This document shows positions 24,800 through 31,512 of a stretch of DNA of 36,452 nt, piece after piece. Position 1 is the first letter of the stretch; every line of letters starts with the position of its first letter. Source of the DNA: DATBHZ01 sp036557185 (lineage in GTDB: Bacteria > Actinomycetota > Acidimicrobiia > IMCC26256 > JAENVU01). Location: assembly GCA_036557185.1 (NCBI GenBank), contig DATBHZ010000036.1, positions 1 through 36,452 of the forward strand, in the 5' to 3' direction. A program made the position numbers and the translations under genes. The notes under the pieces are model-generated. The model was not told where the DNA came from and did no database searches. It was given only the letters and a program-made list of their open reading frames with translations.

Positions 24800-25258
24800 G
24801 TGCCTGCGGAGATCGACGAAGACTTCGCGCGGGTCTCGGAGCTCCTCGGCCGCGAGCCGCGCTCCTCGTTCGAGATCGTCGTGCGCACTCGCGCGGGCGA
24901 TCCGGCGGTCATCCGGAACGCCCCCCTGTGCGACGACGGTGAGCCCATGCCGACCCTCTACTGGCTGGTCGACCCCGAGCTCGTGAAGGCGGTCGGACGG
25001 CTCGAGGCGGCCGGAGGCGTGCGGAGAGCGGCGAGCGAAGTGCCGGACGAGGCTCTGGCGTCGGCACACCGGCGCTACGCCGCCGAGCGGGACGCGCTCC
25101 TGCCACCGGACCATGTGGGAGCAGTTCCCACCGGAGGTGTCGGCGGGACCCGGGCGGGCGTGAAGTGCCTCCATGCGCATCTCGCGTGGTTCCTCGCGGG
25201 CGGCGACGATCCGGTCGGCCGTTGGGTGCACGCCCGGCTCGAAGAGCCCCAGCCCTGA
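24800..25258 (+). CDS. DUF501 domain protein
   Basis: This 152-residue protein belongs to the DUF501 family, common in actinomycetes between the FtsB-like gene and ppx. Family landmarks are the VIRNAPLCDDGEPMPTLYWL run near residue 38 and GVKCLHAHLAWFLAGGDDPV near 123, with conserved Cys and His residues. I know of no settled function. Its TGA overlaps the ppx ATG (TGATG), so the two are coupled. The GTG start follows a probable -10 box by six bases. Confidence 0.9.
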   Translation: MPAEIDEDFARVSELLGREPRSSFEIVVRTRAGDPAVIRNAPLCDDGEPMPTLYWLVDPELVKAVGRLEAAGGVRRAASEVPDEALASAHRRYAAERDALLPPDHVGAVPTGGVGGTRAGVKCLHAHLAWFLAGGDDPVGRWVHARLEEPQP

Positions 25259-26181
25259 TGCGTGCCGCGGCGGTCGACATCGGCACGAACTCCACGCGTC
25301 TGCTCGTGGGCGAGCTCGATCGCCGCGACGGCCCGCTCCGGACCCTCGATCGCCGCATGACGATCACGCGGCTCGGGGAGGGCGTCGACGAGACGCGGCG
25401 TCTCGCCCCGGACGCGATCGAGCGAACGGTCGCGACGCTCCGCGACTACCGGAAGGTGATCGACGCCCTGCAGGGGGTGGAGCGCGTGCGCGCCACGGCC
25501 ACGAGCGCCGCGCGCGACGCCGGCAACCGCGACGACTTCTTCGGCCCCGCGCTCGACACGCTCGGCGTCGAGCCCGAGCTCCTGACCGGCGACGAAGAGG
25601 CGCATCTGTCGTTCCTCGGCGCGACGTCGGAGCTCGACGGCTCGATCCCCGGCCCGTACCTCGTGGTCGACATCGGCGGCGGGTCGACGGAGTTCGTGGT
25701 CGGCACCGATGACGTGTCCGGTGCCATCTCCGTCGACATCGGATGCGTCCGACTCACGGAGGCGTGGTTGCGATCCGATCCTCCGACGGCCGAGGAGCTG
25801 AGCCAGGCGATGCACGTCGTGCGGGAGTACCTCGCCGACGTCGTGCGCGAGGTGCCGGGGGCGAAGTCCGCGCGGACCGTGGTCGGGCTGGCGGGGACCG
25901 TCAGCACGGTTGCCGCCGTCGAGCTCGGCCTCGCCGAGTACGACCGGGACCGCATCCACCATTTCCACCTCACCAAGGCCGCGATCGAGGACGTCTACCG
26001 GACCCTTGCCACGGAGTCGGTTGCGCAGCGCCGCCACAACCCCGGCCTCGAGCCGGGCCGGGTCGACGTGATCGTCGGCGGGCTCGTGATCCTGGCCACC
26101 ACGCTGCGTGTTCTCGGGTACGACGAGGTGCTCGTGTCCGAGGCTGACATCCTCGACGGGTTGGTCCGCAGTCTGGCCTGA
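25258..26181 (+). CDS. ppx: Ppx/GppA-type exopolyphosphatase
   Basis: Ppx/GppA enzymes release phosphate from polyphosphate or convert pppGpp to ppGpp. The 307-residue ASKHA-fold protein has AAVDIGTNSTRLLVGE at residues 4-19, the catalytic glutamate region ELLTGDEEAHLSF near 107, the phosphate-2 loop VVDIGGGSTEFVVG near 137 and LAGTVSTVAAVEL near 213. It is the short two-lobe form without an HD domain, as in mycobacterial Ppx proteins. The ATG overlaps the DUF501 stop. Confidence 0.92.
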   Translation: MRAAAVDIGTNSTRLLVGELDRRDGPLRTLDRRMTITRLGEGVDETRRLAPDAIERTVATLRDYRKVIDALQGVERVRATATSAARDAGNRDDFFGPALDTLGVEPELLTGDEEAHLSFLGATSELDGSIPGPYLVVDIGGGSTEFVVGTDDVSGAISVDIGCVRLTEAWLRSDPPTAEELSQAMHVVREYLADVVREVPGAKSARTVVGLAGTVSTVAAVELGLAEYDRDRIHHFHLTKAAIEDVYRTLATESVAQRRHNPGLEPGRVDVIVGGLVILATTLRVLGYDEVLVSEADILDGLVRSLA

Positions 26182-26223
26182 AGAACCTCTTATCGTCCTG
26201 TCATCAGCAGCCGACATCTCCGC

Positions 26224-26604
26224 ATGGACATCGCGAGGTTCGTGTCCTCGCTGGAGCGCCTCAGCGCCGACGACCTGCGGATGATCGCGTCTGCGATCGA
26301 CGACCCGCATTGCAACGCCGCCGCTGAGGTCGCCGCTTGGGAGGACCTCATCGCCGTCGACGGCGCGCTGCGCGCGACGGGCCGTGGCAAGGAAGCTGCG
26401 CGCGCCGCGCACGAGGCCGTCAAGGCGGTGCGCCATTCGGCGGAGCAGTCCCAGGTGCTGCTCGACGCGACCGCCGTCACACGCGTCGCTCGTGAGGCGG
26501 CGGTCGTCGCACGGGCGCTCGTTGCCGGTGAGGACGCGCAGCCGTCGGTGACGCGGGTCTACGACACCTGGCGCCGTGCGGTGCCGGGTCACGCCGCGGC
26601 ATAG
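26224..26604 (+). CDS. Uncharacterised small alpha-helical protein
   Basis: I do not recognise this 126-residue protein. It is Ala/Arg/Glu-rich and probably all-helical, with a long helix-prone centre (about 55-100) and no signal peptide or membrane segment. Features are LERLSADDLRMIASAIDDP near the N terminus and VTRVYDTWRRAVPG near the C terminus. Third-position GC is high and even, which supports real coding. It lies between ppx and the aminotransferase; TATCGT at 26190-26195 may be its -10 box. Confidence 0.65.
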   Translation: MDIARFVSSLERLSADDLRMIASAIDDPHCNAAAEVAAWEDLIAVDGALRATGRGKEAARAAHEAVKAVRHSAEQSQVLLDATAVTRVAREAAVVARALVAGEDAQPSVTRVYDTWRRAVPGHAAA

Positions 26605-26625
26605 AGGTCCCCCGAGGCGCCGCCC

Positions 26626-26631
26626 TACGAT
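26626..26631 (+). promoter_or_regulatory. -10 box of the aminotransferase gene
   Basis: TACGAT lies exactly six bases before the ATG at 26638, and no ribosome-binding site is visible. A leaderless mRNA is likely. Confidence 0.4.
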
Positions 26632-26637
26632 GCGCGC

Positions 26638-27732
26638 ATGCGCATAGCGGATCCACTCCTGCTCGGCCCCGGTCCCTCCAACCCGTATCCGGAGGCATCG
26701 GCGGCGTTTGCCCGGCCGCTGCTCGGTCACCTCGATCCGGACTTCCTCGCCATCCTCGACGAGACGTGCGAGCGGCTCCGGACCGTCTTCCGGACCTCCA
26801 ACCCGCTGACGCTGCCCGTGTCCGGCACGGGGAGCGCGGGGATGGAGGCGTGCTTCGTGAACCTGGTCGAGCCCGGCGACACCGTGATCGTCGGCGTGAA
26901 CGGTGTGTTCGGCGAGCGCATGTGCGAGGTGGCGCGTCGGTGCGGTGCCCAGGTCACGAGGGTCGACGCGCCCTGGGGCCGCGCGATCGAGCCCGGGCGG
27001 CTGCTGGACGCCCAGCGCGCCGAGCCCCACGCCCGTGTGCTCGCCGTGGTGCACGCCGAGACCTCGACCGGGGTCGAGAACGACATCGCGCCGCTGCGCT
27101 CGCTGGCCGAAACGGGCACGCTCCTTATGGTCGACACCGTGACGTCGCTCGGCGGGATCCCGGTCGACGTCGACGGCTGGGGGGTGGACGCGTGCTATTC
27201 GGGGACGCAGAAGTGCCTGGGCGTCGCGCCCGGTCTTGCGCCGCTCACGTTCTCGCGCCGCGCGGTCGATCGTCTGTCGTCGCGTGCAGCTCCGCCGCAG
27301 TCGTGGTACCTGGACCTCGGCCTCATCGGTGCCTACGTGGGCAGTGACCGCAAGTACCACCACACCGCGCCGACCGCGATGATCGTGTCCCTGCACGCAG
27401 GCCTCGGCGCGCTGCTCGATGAGGGTCTCGAGGCGGCGTGGGCACGGCACCGTGCCGCGGGCGAGCAGCTCCAGTCAGCGCTCACCGGGCTCGGCTTCTC
27501 CCTGATCGCCGAGGAGGGTCATCGACTGCCGGAGCTGACCGCGGCGATGCTTCCCGACGGCCGGGACGAGGCCGCGCTCCGCAAGGCGCTGCTCTCGACG
27601 TACGGCATCGAGGTGGGGGGAGGGCTCGGCGAGTTCGCAGGGAAGGCTTGGCGCATCGGTCTCATGGGCCACAACGCACGCCCTCGCGCCGTCGCCACGT
27701 TGCTCGCCGCGGTGCGCGAGCTCCTCGCGTGA
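26638..27732 (+). CDS. Class V PLP-dependent aminotransferase (alanine-glyoxylate / phosphoserine type)
   Basis: This 364-residue fold-type I PLP enzyme resembles alanine-glyoxylate and serine-pyruvate aminotransferases. Seen are LLGPGPSNPYPEA at residue 8, VSGTGSAGMEACFVNLVEPG near 61, HAETSTGVENDI near 140, VDTVTSLGGIPVDVDGW near 163 (PLP aspartate) and the Schiff-base lysine in YSGTQKCLGVAPG near 183-195. The C terminus GKAWRIGLMGHNA is also typical. The likely role is glyoxylate detoxification or serine/glycine metabolism; phosphoserine aminotransferase of this subclass is an alternative. It converges with orn with only seven bases between the stops. Confidence 0.9.
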   Translation: MRIADPLLLGPGPSNPYPEASAAFARPLLGHLDPDFLAILDETCERLRTVFRTSNPLTLPVSGTGSAGMEACFVNLVEPGDTVIVGVNGVFGERMCEVARRCGAQVTRVDAPWGRAIEPGRLLDAQRAEPHARVLAVVHAETSTGVENDIAPLRSLAETGTLLMVDTVTSLGGIPVDVDGWGVDACYSGTQKCLGVAPGLAPLTFSRRAVDRLSSRAAPPQSWYLDLGLIGAYVGSDRKYHHTAPTAMIVSLHAGLGALLDEGLEAAWARHRAAGEQLQSALTGLGFSLIAEEGHRLPELTAAMLPDGRDEAALRKALLSTYGIEVGGGLGEFAGKAWRIGLMGHNARPRAVATLLAAVRELLA

Positions 27733-27739
27733 CCTGCTG

Positions 27740-28315
27740 CTACGCCGGGTCTCTGAACATGGCGGCGCGGTAGTACTGCAGCTCCGCGATCGACTCCCGG
27801 ATGTCGTCGAGCGCGCGGTGAGTCTCCTTCTTGTTCGGCCGGCCTTTGTAGATGCCGGGATACCAGCGCCGGCAGAGCTCCTTCAGCGAGCTCACGTCGA
27901 TGCTCCGGTAGTGCAGGTACTGGTCGACAGCCGGGAGGTAGCGGTCGAGGAAGCGCCGGTCTACGCCGATCGAGTTGCCGCACAGCGGCGCGGTGCCGGG
28001 CTCGGGTATGTGCGACGCGAGGTACTCGAGCGCGGTAATCCCCGCCTGGTCGAGCGACACGTTCGAGGCCTCGATCTCGGTGAGCAGCCCGGAGCGCGTG
28101 TGCATCTTGCGGACGAAGTCGTCCATGCGATCGAGCTGCTCGGCGCTCGCGTGCACGACGATGTCGATGCCGTCGTCGACCAGAGCGAGCTCGGCGTCGG
28201 TGACGACGACGGCGATCTCGACGATCGTGTGCTCGGCCGTGTCGAGCCCGGTCATCTCGAGGTCGATCCAGGCGAGCGAGTCGGCGGCGGTGGAACCGGC
28301 TTCGGCGTCGGGCAC
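27740..28315 (-). CDS. orn: Oligoribonuclease
   Basis: Orn degrades dinucleotides and short RNAs, and pGpG from c-di-GMP, with 3'-5' polarity. The 191-residue DEDDh exonuclease shows the catalytic acidic motifs: LAWIDLEMTGLD near residue 14, CGNSIGVDRRFLDRYLP near 112 and HRALDDIRESI near 165, where the histidine marks the DEDDh type. Length fits the family. The GTG start follows a TAGGGT box by six bases with no Shine-Dalgarno sequence, so the mRNA may be leaderless. Confidence 0.95.
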   Translation of the reverse strand: MPDAEAGSTAADSLAWIDLEMTGLDTAEHTIVEIAVVVTDAELALVDDGIDIVVHASAEQLDRMDDFVRKMHTRSGLLTEIEASNVSLDQAGITALEYLASHIPEPGTAPLCGNSIGVDRRFLDRYLPAVDQYLHYRSIDVSSLKELCRRWYPGIYKGRPNKKETHRALDDIRESIAELQYYRAAMFRDPA

Positions 28316-28321
28316 GCCCGA

Positions 28322-28327
28322 ACCCTA
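28322..28327 (-). promoter_or_regulatory. -10 box of orn
   Basis: On the minus strand TAGGGT precedes the orn GTG by six bases. The spacing equals that before the aminotransferase and DUF501 genes. Confidence 0.4.
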
Positions 28328-28343
28328 GGCCGCGGCGCGCCGG

Positions 28344-28349
28344 TAGCCT
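28344..28349 (+). promoter_or_regulatory. -10 box upstream of the GNAT gene
   Basis: TAGCCT ends eight bases before the GTG of the short leader ORF and 31 bases before the GNAT ATG. The same hexamer precedes both tRNA-Leu copies. Confidence 0.4.
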
Positions 28350-28357
28350 GGCGCTCC

Positions 28358-28384
28358 GTGGACGCCATCCAGGGCGCGCGATGA
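28358..28384 (+). CDS. Possible eight-residue leader peptide coupled to the GNAT gene
   Basis: GTG at 28358 opens an ORF encoding MDAIQGAR, whose TGA overlaps the GNAT ATG in an ATGA junction. The GTG is placed where a leaderless start would fall after TAGCCT. If translated, it would deliver ribosomes to the GNAT start, which has no clear ribosome-binding site. This is inference from spacing only. Confidence 0.35.
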   Translation: MDAIQGAR

Positions 28385-28995
28385 GGTCGCACGACGCTCC
28401 CGTGCTCGACGGTCCGCGCGTCCAGCTGCGCGCGTTGCGCGTCGGGGACTTCGACGCGTGGCGCGAGGTGCGCCAGCGAAACCGCGGCTGGCTCGAGCCC
28501 TGGGAGCCGCTCGCCGAGCCCGGCGCGGCCGATCCTGCGACGAGTCGGGAGGCGTTCCGCGGCCGCTGCGGCGCGTGGGAGCGGCAACGCCAGTTCGACG
28601 CTGCGTACGGATTCGGGCTCTTCGTCTGCGAGGGGAAGCAGTTCGCCGGGGAGGTGAGCCTCGGCAGCGTGCAACGTGGCCCGTTCCAGTCCGCGTACAT
28701 CGGCTACTGGATCGACGGCGCGGAGGCCGGGAAGAACTACGTCCCGGAGGGTGTCGCGCTCGTCATTCGGTTCGCGTTCGAGCAGCTCGGGCTCCATCGG
28801 CTCGAAGCTGCGATCGTCCCGCGCAATCAGCCGAGCCGGAGGGTCGCCGAGAAGCTGGGTCTGCGCGAAGAGGGAATCGCCGTGCAGTTCCTCCAGATCA
28901 ACGGCGTGTACGAGGACCATCTCCGCTACGCCATCACCCAGGAGGAGTGGGCCGAGCGTCGAGGCGCGATCGAGGAGCAGTTCCTCGCGAGCTGA
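28381..28995 (+). CDS. GNAT N-acetyltransferase, RimJ-like
   Basis: This 204-residue acetyl-CoA-dependent N-acetyltransferase resembles the RimJ/RimL group, which acetylates protein N termini. Seen are VQLRALRVGDFDAWREVRQR near residue 15, SAYIGYWIDGAEAGKNYVPE near 104 and the RLEAAIVPRNQPSRRVAEKL stretch near 140, where a conserved asparagine precedes the last helix. The final segment ends with a bulky helix. The acceptor protein or small molecule is unknown. Confidence 0.87.
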   Translation: MRSHDAPVLDGPRVQLRALRVGDFDAWREVRQRNRGWLEPWEPLAEPGAADPATSREAFRGRCGAWERQRQFDAAYGFGLFVCEGKQFAGEVSLGSVQRGPFQSAYIGYWIDGAEAGKNYVPEGVALVIRFAFEQLGLHRLEAAIVPRNQPSRRVAEKLGLREEGIAVQFLQINGVYEDHLRYAITQEEWAERRGAIEEQFLAS

Positions 28996-29031
28996 GCCGG
29001 TAGCTCAGATCGAACTGAGCCTGCGGCTCAG
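28992..29031. terminator. Interlocked inverted repeats between convergent genes
   Basis: Four alternating copies of CTGAGC/GCTCAG start at 28992, 29003, 29015 and 29025. They allow three mutually exclusive hairpins: 28992-29008, 29003-29020 and 29015-29031 (7-bp stem CTGAGCC/GGCTCAG). The position between two convergent stop codons suggests a bidirectional terminator. Confidence 0.6.
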
Positions 29032-29660
29032 CGCGGGCCGAGCGCGACGAACGAGCTGTTGAGCCGGTTCGCGGGGGCCTTGTCGCTGTTCGGCGTCTCG
29101 GTCAGGAGCGTGTAGAGACGGTCCTTGACCATGCGCAGGTTGAGCACCCAGTAGTGCGAGCCGCGTTGGTAGATGACGTTCTTGACGGCGAAGTCCCCGA
29201 GGATGAGCGGCTTGGTCTGTGACGTGACCTTCGCCTTCGCGTCGGCGACCAGCATGTGCGCGCTGTTGTTGAGCGTGGTGTCGTAGCTCTCGAGCGCCGA
29301 CTGGGGGACCGGTGTGCGCGAGACAGAGAAGAGGTAACCGGCGCCGGGTCGGCTGTCGACCGTCACGACGGGTCCGTACTGGCTCTGCGTGACCGTGCGG
29401 TGGTAGTTGGTCGGGAAGGTCGCCCTGAACTCGTCCCCGACGGACTCGTAGGTCTTGCCGGCGTTCTTGTGTGCGTACTGGTGGACGAGGCTGCCGCCGT
29501 TGGGGTTGATGACCCGTGTCCAGAGCCACCATCCGGTCACGCCGACGAGCAGGATGACTGCGAGCCACGAGGCGACGACGATGAGCCATCCGCGACGGTC
29601 CGTGCCGACGGGGATGGCTTCGAGGGGCTGGACGGTTTCCGGCTCGATGGTCTGACTCAC
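29028..29660 (-). CDS. Uncharacterised single-pass membrane protein
   Basis: I do not recognise this 210-residue protein. A cytoplasmic N terminus (about 1-24) precedes one transmembrane helix (about 25-47, with LIVVASWLAVILLVG), and the remaining 160 residues should face outside. That domain looks mixed alpha/beta: TYESVGDEFRATFPTNYHRT near 70, and YWVLNLRMVKDRLYTLL near 168, a pattern seen in small extracytoplasmic binding folds. The GTG start has GGAG nearby. It lies alone between the GNAT and crotonase genes. Confidence 0.7.
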   Translation of the reverse strand: MSQTIEPETVQPLEAIPVGTDRRGWLIVVASWLAVILLVGVTGWWLWTRVINPNGGSLVHQYAHKNAGKTYESVGDEFRATFPTNYHRTVTQSQYGPVVTVDSRPGAGYLFSVSRTPVPQSALESYDTTLNNSAHMLVADAKAKVTSQTKPLILGDFAVKNVIYQRGSHYWVLNLRMVKDRLYTLLTETPNSDKAPANRLNSSFVALGPR

Positions 29661-29730
29661 CGCTTGCTCCGTGGGAAGGCCCGAGCGTAACCGTGCGGCG
29701 TGCCGAAGCCGTGCCGCCCGGCGCCGGCGG

Positions 29731-30459
29731 CTATGCGCGGAACGTGCCCTGACCGAACGACCAGAGCTGGTGCTCGAGCTCCCACAGGAGCGCAGCGTCG
29801 AAGTCCGGATGCCAAGGGGCGCGTCGGAGAGAGGCCTTGACGCGTTGGGCCAGCTCCCGCGGTGCCTCGGCTGCTCGAGCGGCCAGCTCGACCGCCCGAT
29901 CGAGCAGCTCGGCGTCGGGCACGCACTCCCACGCGAGCCCCTTTGCCGCCGCCGTCCGCCCGTCGAGGCGCTCGCCGAAGAGGTTCATCGCGGCAGCCGT
30001 CTGCGCGCCGGCCGCACGGTCGAGGAGCCAGGTGTGGCCGCCGCCCGGATGGATGCCGAGGCGCAGGAACCTCGCGTCGAAGCGCGCCGACTCGCCGGCG
30101 ACCCGCAGATCGCACGCGAGCGCGAGGTTGCATCCGGCGCCGACCGCCGCACCGTTGACGGCCGCGACCGTGGGGAGCGTGCAGTCGAGCACGCGCAGGA
30201 ACCCCGCGTAGATGCCGCGGACCTCGCCGGGCTCACGCTCTCCGCTGCCGAGCGCCCGGAGGCTGCCCACGTCCGCACCGGAGCAGAAGGCAGGCGGCGC
30301 TCCGGTGACGACCAGCGCGCCGATCGACTCGTCGGCCTCCGCGGCCTCGACGCCGTCGACGATCTCCCGGACCAGCGCTGCGGTCAGCGCATTGCGCCGC
30401 TCGGGCTCGTCGAGGGTCAGGACGAGGACGCGGCCGCGCTGTTCGGTGTGCAGGGGCAT
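29731..30459 (-). CDS. Crotonase-fold (enoyl-CoA hydratase/isomerase family) protein
   Basis: The 242-residue protein has the crotonase fold: oxyanion-hole segments FCSGADVGSLRALG near residue 59 and NGAAVGAGCNLALACDLRVA near 103, then LRLGIHPGGGHTWLL. The two glutamates that catalyse hydration in mitochondrial enoyl-CoA hydratase seem absent: the first position (GGGCE) reads GAGCN, and the QPEILLG site reads ARFLRLG. So it may be an isomerase, thioesterase or CoA-ligand binder rather than a hydratase. Its start lies seven bases after the SDR stop, in an apparent acyltransferase-SDR-crotonase operon. Confidence 0.85.
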   Translation of the reverse strand: MPLHTEQRGRVLVLTLDEPERRNALTAALVREIVDGVEAAEADESIGALVVTGAPPAFCSGADVGSLRALGSGEREPGEVRGIYAGFLRVLDCTLPTVAAVNGAAVGAGCNLALACDLRVAGESARFDARFLRLGIHPGGGHTWLLDRAAGAQTAAAMNLFGERLDGRTAAAKGLAWECVPDAELLDRAVELAARAAEAPRELAQRVKASLRRAPWHPDFDAALLWELEHQLWSFGQGTFRA

Positions 30460-30466
30460 GGTCGCG

Positions 30467-31507
30467 CTACGGGCCTGCCGGACGACGGACTGCGGGAGAG
30501 TGCCGGAAGAAGTTCTCCACGTCGTGCTCGTATCGGTACTTGGGGTTCTTGTCGCCGACCGCGCTCTCGAGCCGCAGGCTCCGGGCGAACGCGTTGACGG
30601 TTCCGGCGGTGCTGTATTGATAGCGGAACCCCGCCCGCTTGAACGGTGTGTTGTCGACGGCGCGCCCGTAGCGGAGGAGAGCGAGCACCTCGGGCGGCAG
30701 GTCGACGATCCGGAGGAAGCGCAGCGGCTCGGCCGCCCAGTTCGTGAGCAGCGGCGGGAGGGCGACGCGGCGCTTGCCGACGATGGCACAGACCTCGCTC
30801 CAGGGCAGCGACCCGTCACCCGCGACGTTGTAGATGCCCGGGACGTCCTCCGTCGTGGCGTACACGAGCGCGCCGGTCACGTCCGCCTCGTGCGTGAACT
30901 GCAGACGCGGGTCGAACCCGAAGATCTCGGGAGCGACGGGAAGCCGCAAGGCTTTCGAGAGCGGCGTGGAGATCTCGTCGCCGAGCACGTTCGTGAAGCG
31001 CAGCTTCGTCACGCTCACGTGGGGATTGTCGATCGCGAAGTCGCGGACGAAGTCCGCGGCCGCGAGCAGCGACCGCTCGACACGCGTGCGCGGCGGACGC
31101 GTCCGTTGCATCGACTCACGGAAGAAGTACGGGTCCTGGTAGTTCGACCCGTAGACGAGCGTGGAGCTCTTGACGATCACCTTGCGAACCGGGCTGCCGG
31201 CGGCGCCCGCGGCCGCGAGCAGGTTCATCGTCCCGATCACGTTGATCTCGTGCAGCGCGCGCCCCGAGAGCGTGGTCGAGTCTGTGATGAGATGCGTGTG
31301 GAGCACGGTGTCGACCTGTGTCGCCTGGACGATTCGGTCGAGGATCGAATAGTCCGAGCCGGCACGGACGAACTCGGTCCGCTCGAGCGGGAGCCTCGGC
31401 TCACTGGTGTCGAGGCCGACGATCACCTCGACCTCGTCGAGCGCCTCGAGCTGCTGCGCGAGCCGGCTCCCCCAGAAGGTGCCCAGCCCGGTGACGAGCA
31501 CGCGCAC
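30467..31507 (-). CDS. Extended SDR / NAD-dependent epimerase-like protein
   Basis: This is a 346-residue Rossmann protein of the extended SDR class. The cofactor loop VTGLGTFWGSRLAQQL begins at residue 5 and VKSSTLVYGS near 113 resembles the active-site strand. The usual YxxxK is not visible: the aligned helix reads RTRVERSLLAAADF. C-terminal features are LRFTNVLGDE and GIYNVAGDGSLPWSEV. It resembles the M. tuberculosis Rv0501 (GalE2) family, also next to a PlsC-type gene (Rv0502). Catalytic epimerase activity is therefore uncertain. The GTG start is five bases after the acyltransferase stop. Confidence 0.85.
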   Translation of the reverse strand: MRVLVTGLGTFWGSRLAQQLEALDEVEVIVGLDTSEPRLPLERTEFVRAGSDYSILDRIVQATQVDTVLHTHLITDSTTLSGRALHEINVIGTMNLLAAAGAAGSPVRKVIVKSSTLVYGSNYQDPYFFRESMQRTRPPRTRVERSLLAAADFVRDFAIDNPHVSVTKLRFTNVLGDEISTPLSKALRLPVAPEIFGFDPRLQFTHEADVTGALVYATTEDVPGIYNVAGDGSLPWSEVCAIVGKRRVALPPLLTNWAAEPLRFLRIVDLPPEVLALLRYGRAVDNTPFKRAGFRYQYSTAGTVNAFARSLRLESAVGDKNPKYRYEHDVENFFRHSPAVRRPAGP

Positions 31508-31512
31508 GAGAG

